DNA of 26,311 nt from a virus: the IMG/VR virus record IMGVR_UViG_3300027513_000042, positions 1 to 26,311 of that record; one strand, 5' to 3'. Shown here piece by piece: positions 1 through 5,495 of this stretch. The notes beneath the pieces are model-generated. The model was not told where the DNA came from and did no database searches. It saw only the letters and a program-made list of their open reading frames with translations. The position numbers and the translations under genes were made by a program. Position 1 is the stretch's first letter. Every line of letters begins with the position of its first letter.

Positions 1-266
1 GTCCGGTAAGTGGCACCTCTAAAAAACAGGGCAGGCTGCTGCGCGTCGCTCCTCGCTCCCTTGTGCAGGTTGCAGGGCTTGCACGCGGCTCGTAGGTTCG
101 ATGGGTCCACTCCTCCACCCCACGCCTTCGGATGGATGTGGTCGATGCATGTCGCCACCCCGGTGCAGTACGGCCCGCGTATCTGGCACTCGTAGTTATC
201 CCGGCGCATGACCAGCGGCAGTACCTTACGCTCCACGTTGGCAGGCCAGTGGCGTTGGCGCTTCAT
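1..266 (-). CDS. HNH endonuclease, C-terminus cut by window edge
   Basis: Open to the left edge (88 codons plus two bases), so the 3' end is missing. The ATG at 266 overlaps the glycosyltransferase stop as ATGA. The protein has the zinc-HNH pattern: C27, C34 and C40, then the IDHIHP core (D42, H43) and, after a Gly-rich loop, DPSNLRAACKPCN with N57, C62 and C65. HNH proteins of this type nick DNA and in many siphophages sit beside the terminase and assist packaging. Here the gene follows a holin-like gene and a glycosyltransferase. If position 1 is joined to position 26311, the frame continues 14 more residues to a TAG at 26271-26269, giving 103 aa, a normal length. The family call is firm; the packaging role is inferred. 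Confidence 0.85.
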   Translation of the reverse strand, partial: MKRQRHWPANVERKVLPLVMRRDNYECQIRGPYCTGVATCIDHIHPKAWGGGVDPSNLRAACKPCNLHKGARSDAQQPALFFRGATYR

Positions 267-1543
267 GCCGGCATCTCCACCAAGGTGTCATGACCATCGG
301 CGTCCATGACCTCGCGGATGCGGTACTTCGGTACGTCGACGGCGATGCGTCGTACCTTCTGCGCGATGTGCGGGTGTGGGATGCGGGCCACTCCATCGCG
401 GAACGTCACCATCTGGTTGCCCACCCGCAGCTTCAGCGTGGGTAGCTCAGTGCGGAAGATGCCCGATTCGACCGGGAACTCCGGCCCTTGGATGGGTAGC
501 GGGGCTGCGGCCATCTTGCGGATCGCCATGCCGTACAGCTCGGCGAGACGGGCGAGGGCGGGCTTCTCGGCGTGGTAGCGGTTGACGTGGGCCAGCCCCT
601 TGACGGCGTACTCGGCTCGGAGGTCGGGGTTCTGCACCATGTCCCGCAGTGCATCGGCGATGGTGTCCACCGTGGCCTCGTAGAACGGCAGGCGGTCGGT
701 GTTCCACTCCTGGCGCATGCGGGCCAGCGTCCACTCGTCGGCCCCTGCAATGACGGGAATCCCCATGCCCCATGCCTCGATAGCGTTGCAGCCGTAGCCG
801 AGGCCCACCTGATCGAAGTACACATCTCCTGCGGCCTTCGCCCTCAGCGATTCGGACCACGTCTTGCCCGTGACCACGACCAGCTCGACCGGCAGCCCTT
901 CGGCCTGGAGGGTCCGTACGGCGGCCTCGAGGGCGTCGGTGGACTTGATCTCCCGGTTGGTGGGGCAGGACACCACCCGCACCTTGCCATCGTCGGGGCG
1001 GCGGTGTTCCTCTCGAATGGCGGCCAGCTCGTCGAGGTCGTAGGCGGTGGGCAGCCAATGCAGGATGTCGGGCGCCTTGCGCTGGAGGTCGATGGTCGAC
1101 ACGGCCTGCACCATGTGGAACCGCTTAGCCGCTGCCAGCAGGGGCTCGGGGCTGTTGCGGAACAGGGTTCCGTGGTGGTGCAGCACGGCCGGCTTGCGCT
1201 GCGCCGGCATGTGCAGCTTGCGGTAGGCGGCGTCCGAATTGTTGAGATGGATGACGTCGGCCTCGTCGGCCAGCGCCTGCACCTCGGCATGCGTCTGACG
1301 TGACCAGTGGATGTCCTGCGGGAACTGGAAGTACGCGGTCGACGAGTGCGCCGAGCGGATGGACAGCGTTCCGACCTTCTTGGCGGCCTCGCGGAACCGC
1401 CCTCCGACGTCGGCAGGGTCGTACAGGCCCACGATCAGCGCCTTGAGGACGTCAGGGTCGTCCCCGTAGCGCTCCGCAGCCTTGTGGAATCGGTATCCCT
1501 GGCCGTTGGTGTCGAGGGCAGTGCCCACGCGCAGTACCTTCAC
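263..1543 (-). CDS. GT4-like glycosyltransferase with C-terminal extension
   Basis: The 426-aa product resembles GT-B fold glycosyltransferases. An N-terminal Rossmann-like half starts at VKVLRVGTALD, with a histidine-rich HHHGT (122-126). The C-terminal half carries the donor-binding region GYGCNAIEAWGMGIPVIAG (249-267), with a conserved glutamate at 256. Residues about 345-426 form an extra basic, beta-rich tail not expected in a plain GT4 enzyme. The GTG at 1543 is chosen because it overlaps the previous stop as GTGA and lies just before the first beta strand; the open frame upstream to 1789 is an overlap with the membrane-protein gene. It probably transfers a sugar from a nucleotide donor to phage virion protein or host wall polymer. 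The acceptor is unknown. Confidence 0.85.
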   Translation of the reverse strand: MKVLRVGTALDTNGQGYRFHKAAERYGDDPDVLKALIVGLYDPADVGGRFREAAKKVGTLSIRSAHSSTAYFQFPQDIHWSRQTHAEVQALADEADVIHLNNSDAAYRKLHMPAQRKPAVLHHHGTLFRNSPEPLLAAAKRFHMVQAVSTIDLQRKAPDILHWLPTAYDLDELAAIREEHRRPDDGKVRVVSCPTNREIKSTDALEAAVRTLQAEGLPVELVVVTGKTWSESLRAKAAGDVYFDQVGLGYGCNAIEAWGMGIPVIAGADEWTLARMRQEWNTDRLPFYEATVDTIADALRDMVQNPDLRAEYAVKGLAHVNRYHAEKPALARLAELYGMAIRKMAAAPLPIQGPEFPVESGIFRTELPTLKLRVGNQMVTFRDGVARIPHPHIAQKVRRIAVDVPKYRIREVMDADGHDTLVEMPA

Positions 1544-1713
1544 CTTCGCATGGGCCTGCTGTCGCCGATGTGACTCTGCACGTCGAGGGTGGGGTCGTCG
1601 TCCACCATCTCGCCCTCTCGGTCGCCTGCCGCCCACATCCACACCAGCGCAGCGATCAGCACCAGCATGACGCCGATGACCACGAGCTGCGTGAGCGACA
1701 GGCCGAGAATCAC
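1540..1713 (-). CDS. Small single-pass membrane protein (57 aa)
   Basis: Short gene with a GTG start at 1713 overlapping the holin-like stop (GTGA) and a TGA at 1542-1540 overlapping the glycosyltransferase GTG. An N-terminal hydrophobic helix of about 25 residues (ILGLSLTQLVVIGVMLVLIA then ALVWMW) is followed by an acidic segment (DREGEMVDDD) and a short basic end (RPMRR). It has one membrane span and a charged tail. Placed directly after a holin-like gene, it could be a second lysis membrane protein (antiholin or spanin-like), but no family is recognised. The two overlapping junctions and the clean hydrophobic profile are the evidence that it is real. Confidence 0.7.
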   Translation of the reverse strand: MILGLSLTQLVVIGVMLVLIAALVWMWAAGDREGEMVDDDPTLDVQSHIGDSRPMRR

Positions 1714-2090
1714 GTCGCGTCAACTTCGGGCTTGAGGGCCGATTCGGAGGCGCGGCTGATGGCGGTTTCCTGCGGGGCGACCTGTCCACGGGTCAGCAGG
1801 CCGAGGCCCATGACCGTGACGCCGTTTAGCATGGCGAGGGTTTCGGGGCTGACCTCGAGGCCGTAGGCGGCGAACACGCCCACCACGGCGCCGACGGCGT
1901 AGGTGAAGATGGCCGGCGGGATGGGCCGCACGGTGTAGGCGTTGACCGCTGCGGCCACGGCGTTGATGGCGACCACCACGATGGCGGCCTGGTCGCCGTC
2001 CAGCCAGCGGAAGCCGAGCGTGCCGAGCAGCAGCACCAGCGATGCGGTGAAGCTGATCCACAGGGTCGGTTCACGTCCGAGGAAGTGCAT
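1710..2090 (-). CDS. Holin-like multi-pass membrane protein
   Basis: 126 aa. The ATG at 2090 follows a good Shine-Dalgarno (AAGGAGA). Hydrophobic segments lie at about residues 10-27, 34-55 and 60-78, with a weaker one near 85-98, then a polar tail. Small proteins of this shape beginning near an FLGREP-type motif and located beside lysis genes are usually annotated as holins or phage membrane proteins. It would sit in the cytoplasmic membrane and let the endolysin out or collapse the membrane potential. It is the first gene of the third leftward block, immediately downstream of a -10 box at 2120-2115. The M23 endolysin lies about 0.8 kb upstream, separated by the plus-strand cassette. Holin function is inferred. 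Confidence 0.6.
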   Translation of the reverse strand: MHFLGREPTLWISFTASLVLLLGTLGFRWLDGDQAAIVVVAINAVAAAVNAYTVRPIPPAIFTYAVGAVVGVFAAYGLEVSPETLAMLNGVTVMGLGLLTRGQVAPQETAISRASESALKPEVDAT

Positions 2091-2098
2091 TGGCGTCT

Positions 2099-2114
2099 CC
2101 TTGATGCAGTGCTG
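2099..2114. repeat. 16-bp direct repeat, copy 1 (left border of plus-strand cassette)
   Basis: CCTTGATGCAGTGCTG, identical to 2678-2693. On the minus strand it lies just before the holin-like gene and supplies the AAGG of its Shine-Dalgarno. The minus -10 box (2120-2115) touches its other edge. Together with copy 2 it brackets the only plus-strand genes. Confidence 0.9.
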
Positions 2115-2120
2115 ACTATA
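2115..2120 (-). promoter_or_regulatory. Leftward -10 box for the holin/glycosyltransferase block
   Basis: Minus strand reads TATAGT, a near-consensus sigma70-type -10 box. Transcription would start near 2108, leaving a short leader with AAGGAGA before the ATG at 2090. A -35 is weak (TAGCAA at 2146-2141, 18-bp spacer). If the genome is circular, this promoter could serve lysis, HNH, terminase and structural genes. Confidence 0.5.
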
Positions 2121-2148
2121 TCCGTTGCGGACTGAAACTTGCTAGGGG

Positions 2149-2157
2149 TGATACACT
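2149..2157 (+). promoter_or_regulatory. Extended -10 promoter of the plus-strand cassette (leaderless)
   Basis: TGATACACT is an extended -10 (TGN followed by TANNNT). Only six bases (2158-2163) separate it from the ATG at 2164, so the predicted transcript starts at or next to the start codon. No Shine-Dalgarno sits at a usable distance. No convincing -35 is seen, which is normal for extended -10 promoters. Confidence 0.55.
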
Positions 2158-2163
2158 TACGCT

Positions 2164-2541
2164 ATGGAAGTGAATCAAACGGAGTACGGAGAACGCCCCG
2201 AGGTCGCCGCTATGCTGCGGAGAACCGGGCGGGGCAACGTAGCTGGGGTGTTCGTCGGCGGATGCGTGAGCCGAGGCATTGGCTCGTCGTTCCGCGCAGC
2301 GGCCCATACGCACTGGCCCGATGACGACGAAGGCCACGGTCGGTGGATATGCATCAGGTCGCCGAAGCGCGTTCTCACGCCGTCGGGCGGGCCGTCTCGG
2401 CTGCTCCTGCACGAGTGCGCCCACGTCATCGCACCCAACGCCAGCCACGGATCGGCCGCCTTCATCGCTGCATTGCGGGCCGTGGGCATACGGACGGATT
2501 CGTACTCGCGGGCGGGACGCCTCAGAAAGACCCGAGGATGA
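2164..2541 (+). CDS. HExxH metallopeptidase-like protein
   Basis: 125 aa on the strand opposite to nearly all other genes. The clear motif is LLLHECAHVIAP, with H83, E84 and H87 forming an HExxH zinc site; H95 (NASHGSAAF) is a likely third ligand eight residues after H87. This arrangement (HExxH, short spacer, HG..F) resembles the SprT/Wss1-like and phage metalloprotease folds, although the protein is short. The N-terminal half has no recognised domain. The start is fixed by the -10 box ending six bases upstream, predicting leaderless translation. The stop overlaps the next ATG (ATGA). The gene is flanked by 16-bp direct repeats and is probably an acquired moron. Its substrate is unknown; it could act on a repressor or host protein. 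Confidence 0.65.
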   Translation: MEVNQTEYGERPEVAAMLRRTGRGNVAGVFVGGCVSRGIGSSFRAAAHTHWPDDDEGHGRWICIRSPKRVLTPSGGPSRLLLHECAHVIAPNASHGSAAFIAALRAVGIRTDSYSRAGRLRKTRG

Positions 2542-2654
2542 AGCGGCGCTGCTCCGAGTGCGGCGCCGAAATCGACGGGCGACGGGACCGGCTGACTTGC
2601 TCCGCCCGTTGCCGCGTCGCTCGTGCGCGCCGGTTGAAGCGGCTCCGTCCCTGA
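2538..2654 (+). CDS. 38-aa four-cysteine zinc-finger protein
   Basis: The ATG at 2538 overlaps the TGA of the metallopeptidase-like gene (ATGA), so the pair is translationally coupled. The protein starts MKRRCSECGAEIDG and contains C5xxC8 and C21xxxC25, then a strongly basic tail (RVARARRLKRLRP). This is the pattern of small phage zinc-ribbon proteins with a nucleic-acid-binding tail. It ends six bases before the convergent stop of the minus-strand gene at 2661; no terminator is seen between them. Together with its partner it may form a two-protein module. Function unknown. Confidence 0.65.
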   Translation: MKRRCSECGAEIDGRRDRLTCSARCRVARARRLKRLRP

Positions 2655-2660
2655 ACGCAC

Positions 2661-2855
2661 TCACGGGGCGCCCTCGCCCTTGATGCAGTGCTGGCATAGT
2701 CGGATGTCGCCGCTCTGCTCGAGCGCCGCTCCGGTGGTCACGTCCAGCGTCTCGCGACCCTCCACGTCGTCCACATTGCACTCCTCGCGCGGGTTGCGGT
2801 GCAGCGTGTCGACCCCTTCGTTGCGGTTGAGGACGTAGTACGGCTCGGTCATCAT
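2661..2855 (-). CDS. Small conserved phage protein (64 aa), possible zinc site
   Basis: ATG at 2855 overlaps the endolysin stop (ATGA) and follows GGAGGA at good spacing; a second ATG three bases on could also serve. The protein reads MMTEPYYVLNRNEGVDTLHR, then NPREECNVDD, and ends RLCQHCIKGEGAP. C26, C54 and C57 with H19 could bind one zinc. I recognise the general type as small proteins found in many actinophage genomes but know no function. Its last codons contain copy 2 of the 16-bp direct repeat, so this gene was probably adjacent to the holin-like gene before the plus-strand cassette arrived. Confidence 0.7.
   Translation of the reverse strand: MMTEPYYVLNRNEGVDTLHRNPREECNVDDVEGRETLDVTTGAALEQSGDIRLCQHCIKGEGAP
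2678..2693. repeat. 16-bp direct repeat, copy 2 (right border of plus-strand cassette)
   Basis: Identical to 2099-2114 (CCTTGATGCAGTGCTG) in the same orientation. On the minus strand it encodes the QHCIK end of the 64-aa protein. It lies 23 bases beyond the stop of the plus-strand zinc protein. Confidence 0.9.
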
Positions 2856-3640
2856 CGTCGGTATCCTCCATTGATGACGTACACATGGCGCCCCAACCCG
2901 TACAGGTGACCCCATGAGCCGTCGTCGTTGGTGGTGGTGCCGCGCAGCTGCCAGCCGCTCAGATTCGCCACCTTCTTTCCGGTCCGGTCGTAGACACCGT
3001 CGGCGCGCGTGAGATAGGCGATGTTGGCGTCACCGACGTCGAGGTCCGGTGTGGAGCGCACGTTGAATCCGGGGACCAGCGTGATGAGGGGGTAGCTGGT
3101 CGCACCGCCGGGTCGGATGCGCGCATCATTCTGCTGCGCTCCCCCGAGCATGAAGTCGGCGAAGTCGTACAGCATCCAGCGCCCGCTCTCGAGGATGAGA
3201 AGGTTCGTGTGGCAGTGAACGCCATACGTCGAGCGCACGTAATAGGAGCCGTTCCATATCGTGCCGGTGGCGCCGACGGTTGCGATCACCTGGCCCCGGC
3301 TGACCTTCTGGCCGACCTTGACCGACAGCGAGTTGCAGTGGTTGTACGAGTAGCGCGTGCCCGCGCGGATCTCCACCTCGACCACCCAGCCGCCGCCGTT
3401 GTACTTGTCATAGGCGGCGCGGGTCACGGTGCCCGCCTCGGCCGCCCTCAGCGGCGACCCGGCGGGCATGCCGGCGAAGTCCGTGCCGGCGTGGACGTTA
3501 TCGTGGAGGACCGCGCCCTGGAACCAGACCCAGTACGCCTTGATCGTGCCGAGGTACCACATCGTCGGCTGCACGGCCATCTGTGACGGCCCGAAACGCT
3601 GCGAGATGTGGCCGCCGTCGAGCGGTAGGCGCAAGCTCAT
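2852..3640 (-). CDS. Endolysin: M23 metallopeptidase with C-terminal wall-binding-like domain
   Basis: 262 aa. The M23 (LytM/lysostaphin) domain spans about residues 40-160. Zinc ligands are visible as H50-A-G-T-D54 and the H142-C-H144 pair, with another active-site histidine at H101. It would hydrolyse peptide bonds in peptidoglycan cross-bridges. From about 185 the sequence becomes an SH3-like beta-rich module (GFNVRSTPDLDVGDA to the end) with SDGT-like aromatic positions, a likely wall-binding domain. There is no signal peptide, so release depends on a holin; candidate membrane genes flank it. The N-terminal 40 residues include the typical ISQRFGPS start of phage M23 lysins. It may alternatively be virion-associated, but its location among small membrane genes favours lysis. 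Confidence 0.88.
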   Translation of the reverse strand: MSLRLPLDGGHISQRFGPSQMAVQPTMWYLGTIKAYWVWFQGAVLHDNVHAGTDFAGMPAGSPLRAAEAGTVTRAAYDKYNGGGWVVEVEIRAGTRYSYNHCNSLSVKVGQKVSRGQVIATVGATGTIWNGSYYVRSTYGVHCHTNLLILESGRWMLYDFADFMLGGAQQNDARIRPGGATSYPLITLVPGFNVRSTPDLDVGDANIAYLTRADGVYDRTGKKVANLSGWQLRGTTTNDDGSWGHLYGLGRHVYVINGGYRR

Positions 3641-3742
3641 TTACTTCTCCCTGCGGGTGAGCAGCACGCCGGCCAGCAGGCCCACCAAGCCTGCCCCGGT
3701 CAGCAGGCCCAGCACGAACATCATGCCGTGGTCGAGGGTCAT
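3641..3742 (-). CDS. 33-aa single-pass membrane protein
   Basis: ATG at 3742 overlaps the preceding stop (ATGA) and its TAA abuts the endolysin ATG at 3640. The peptide starts MTLDHGMMF, has one hydrophobic helix rich in Leu, Gly and Val, and ends with a basic LTRREK. Single-span peptides of this kind beside an endolysin are holin or lysis-accessory candidates. No family is recognised. Confidence 0.6.
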   Translation of the reverse strand: MTLDHGMMFVLGLLTGAGLVGLLAGVLLTRREK

Positions 3743-3804
3743 GGGATGAGGTTCACGACGACCACGAGGATGCCCACGATGGTGCCGGTGAGGCCGACAT
3801 TCAC
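3739..3804 (-). CDS. Possible 21-aa membrane peptide
   Basis: GTG at 3804 preceded by GAGG with a six-base spacer; the stop overlaps the next ATG as ATGA. The peptide is VNVGLTGTIVGILVVVVNLI plus P, almost entirely one hydrophobic segment. Coupling at its 3' end and the ribosome site argue that it is translated; the very small size keeps confidence modest. It could be a leader that couples translation to the 33-aa gene. Confidence 0.45.
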   Translation of the reverse strand: MNVGLTGTIVGILVVVVNLIP

Positions 3805-3820
3805 GTCGCGCCTCGAAGTG

Positions 3821-4120
3821 TCACCTGAACGATCCTCGGAAGTACAGCGCCAGCCACCACACCGATGGCAGGCTGACCAGCAGCATGGCGAAGATGAGCA
3901 TGGGCACCGCCGTGCCGGTCGGCAGGGTGATGAACTCCAGCCGCGACAGGGCCAGCGTGGCGGCGATTGACGCCACGATGAAGTCGCGGATGGCGAGTAC
4001 GGCCCGCTCGCGCAGCGAGGTTGAGCTTTCCTTGAAGTGGCGGGACAGAATCCACACGGCCGCCAGGGGTGCGATGGGCAGCACGACGAGTGCCCCAACG
4101 GCCACGTCCTCGACGCTCAT
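3821..4120 (-). CDS. Membrane protein next to endolysin (holin candidate)
   Basis: 99 aa. ATG at 4120 overlaps the upstream stop (ATGA). It has an N-terminal span (about 8-25), an amphipathic basic stretch (SRHFKESSTSLRERAVLAIR), a central span (about 48-62) and a C-terminal span (about 72-92), then a short basic end. Three spans with a charged loop are compatible with a class I holin. It is one of several small membrane proteins packed around the lysin, and which of them is the holin cannot be decided from sequence. Confidence 0.55.
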   Translation of the reverse strand: MSVEDVAVGALVVLPIAPLAAVWILSRHFKESSTSLRERAVLAIRDFIVASIAATLALSRLEFITLPTGTAVPMLIFAMLLVSLPSVWWLALYFRGSFR

Positions 4121-4308
4121 CGGTGATGGCGGAGGATCTTATCGGCACGTCGGTAGTCCATCAGCTCATTCGGGTCGCGGCCGGTGACGGCGGACAGGCG
4201 CTCGGCCACCCTGCGCTGTCGCCGTGAGACTTCCACGGCGAGGTCGTCGTCGACATGCGGCTCCTCCGGCGGTTCCCCGCGCAGCCAGGAGACGACCCTA
4301 CGCACCAT
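4117..4308 (-). CDS. Small charged protein (63 aa), unknown
   Basis: ATG at 4308 lies inside the last codons of the preceding 73-aa gene (11-base overlap), and the stop overlaps the next ATG (ATGA). The product starts MVRRVVSWLRGEPPEEPHVD and continues with a highly charged helix-forming stretch (EVSRRQRRVAERLSAVTGRD). The ribosome-binding site is weak, consistent with coupled translation. An alternative start farther upstream would only extend into the neighbouring frame. Function not recognised. Confidence 0.55.
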   Translation of the reverse strand: MVRRVVSWLRGEPPEEPHVDDDLAVEVSRRQRRVAERLSAVTGRDPNELMDYRRADKILRHHR

Positions 4309-4519
4309 CGGTACTCTGCTCGGCGACGTCGGCTCCGGCTTCAGCCAAGCTGGTTCCGACCAGCGCCCGATCACGCCAGAACGCCAAGTCATCGAGGGCT
4401 CGCCGATGGACGCTTCCGGCCACGAGATCACCGTGGCTGAGAGAACGGATGACGAAAAGGAGGGTGGCAACGGCGACAGCCCAACCGCTGGCATTCGCAA
4501 GGGCGGGCAGGAGTTCCAC
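4298..4519 (-). CDS. Small membrane-anchored phage protein (73 aa)
   Basis: GTG at 4519 with AGAGG about nine bases upstream. There is one hydrophobic helix near the N-terminus (about residues 10-24, SGWAVAVATLLFVIRSL), then a charged helical part with the FWRDRAL pattern. Actinophage genomes commonly carry proteins with a single span followed by a WRDRAL-type helix near the lysis genes, but their role is unknown. The gene lies between a cysteine-rich 115-aa gene and the 63-aa gene. Confidence 0.6.
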   Translation of the reverse strand: MELLPALANASGWAVAVATLLFVIRSLSHGDLVAGSVHRRALDDLAFWRDRALVGTSLAEAGADVAEQSTDGA

Positions 4520-4534
4520 GTCACGTCGTGGCCT

Positions 4535-4882
4535 CTACGCGCGACTGGGCGACGGAGTGGACCCGCACCGCTGAGGTATACCACTTCGGACAGGTGGCGT
4601 GTAGGTGCTTGCGGCCTTCACGTGAATCTCGAGCGACTGGACCATCTCGACCGCAGAATAACGCGGGCCGGCGCAGATGCACTCTGCGCTGGGCGATAAG
4701 TGTTGACCGTGGACACCGCACGCTGGGTCAATCTTCAGCCCGTCCTGGTCGAACAGGTCCGCGATCTCCATGAGGATGGCGATGGACGGCGCCAGCGCTG
4801 CCACCCGGTCCTCGGGCAGGATGATGCGCGAGCCGCGTGCCCAATGCGGGCAGCGGGAGCGACAGTGGCAGCGGCGTGGCAT
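4535..4882 (-). CDS. Cysteine-rich small protein (115 aa), unknown
   Basis: ATG at 4882 shares one base with the upstream stop (TGATG). An N-terminal cluster C5-H-C7-x3-C11-P-H13 and later C55, H58, H61, C68 and C70 suggest one or two metal sites. The middle (ILPEDRVAALAPSIAILMEI) is helical and acidic. The last 25 residues (Thr/Pro/Ser/Arg) look less protein-like, so the true C-terminal part is less certain. It is in the same coupled run as its neighbours. Function not recognised. Confidence 0.5.
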   Translation of the reverse strand: MPRRCHCRSRCPHWARGSRIILPEDRVAALAPSIAILMEIADLFDQDGLKIDPACGVHGQHLSPSAECICAGPRYSAVEMVQSLEIHVKAASTYTPPVRSGIPQRCGSTPSPSRA

Positions 4883-5049
4883 CAGCTCGCCCGCCTCATC
4901 CAGGCGTAATGGCCGCAGGGGATGCACAGCACGTCCTCGCAGCCGTCGAGGGGTGGCATGACGGTGCCGGTGTTCTGGCAGCCACAGTCGGGGCAGTAGC
5001 CCCAGTCGTCCTCGGCTTCGTCGGTCGGGGCCGGACAGAAGTCGATCAT
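4882..5049 (-). CDS. 55-aa zinc-ribbon protein
   Basis: ATG at 5049 overlaps the upstream stop as ATGA; its TGA shares a base with the next ATG. The peptide reads MIDFCPAPTDEAEDD, then WGYCPDCGC and CEDVLCIPCGHYAW. The CPDC and CIPC knuckles form a classic rubredoxin-like zinc ribbon. Such minimal ribbons in phages may bind nucleic acid or partner proteins, but nothing here names the partner. It is supported by both coupled junctions and the double CxxC pattern. Confidence 0.7.
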   Translation of the reverse strand: MIDFCPAPTDEAEDDWGYCPDCGCQNTGTVMPPLDGCEDVLCIPCGHYAWMRRAS

Positions 5050-5495
5050 TGCCCGGTTCCCTTCTCAGCCCCGAGACGGGCGAGGCGGTTCACAAACATC
5101 GAGGCGTTAGCCCGGTCCTCGTTGGGCCGTAGGCACGTTGCTAGATCGGTGCCGCCGCCGTGGAACATCGAATGGAACACGCGAGCTACGGTGTCCACGT
5201 CGAGCGAGGGTTCGGGTAGGGCGGCTTCGCGGGCGTCAATGAGGGTGCAAAGGCCGCGAGCGACTAGGAACTCATCCCATGTGACGACGGTTGGCCTGCC
5301 GTTGCGGAACCCGTCCGGGTCCATGATGGTCATGCCGTCCGGGTGAGGCAGCCGGTTCCATTCAGCCCAATCCAGCCGGGGCTCCGCGCCCTCGGGGCTG
5401 CGGGAGTCGGCCCGACATTCGCCTTCGCATCCGGGCATTCGGCAACCCGGTGCGTGGGGGCTGGGGGTAGAGGGCTGGGGAGTGGGCCCTGTCAT
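5046..5495 (-). CDS. Hypothetical protein (149 aa)
   Basis: ATG at 5495 overlaps the stop of the exported-protein gene (ATGA). A Pro/Ser-rich start is followed by a small cysteine cluster (GCRMPGCEGECRAD, residues 17-29). The body contains HPDGMTIMDPDGFRNGRP and WDEFLVARGLCTL, a pattern seen in small actinophage proteins without assigned function, then a helical C-terminus (ANASMFVNRLARLG). The longer frame up to 5780 is only the antisense-like overlap of the neighbouring gene, so the coupled start is preferred. Confidence 0.6.
   Translation of the reverse strand: MTGPTPQPSTPSPHAPGCRMPGCEGECRADSRSPEGAEPRLDWAEWNRLPHPDGMTIMDPDGFRNGRPTVVTWDEFLVARGLCTLIDAREAALPEPSLDVDTVARVFHSMFHGGGTDLATCLRPNEDRANASMFVNRLARLGAEKGTGQ

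Noticed and set aside
2655-2677. GGGCGCCC palindrome between convergent genes considered as a terminator
   Set aside because: Too short for a stable stem-loop and lacks a T-run in either direction.
2116-2886. Minus-strand frame of 256 codons across the plus-strand cassette
   Set aside because: It overlaps the HExxH and zinc genes, is Arg/Ser-rich, and the well-supported 64-aa gene uses another frame.
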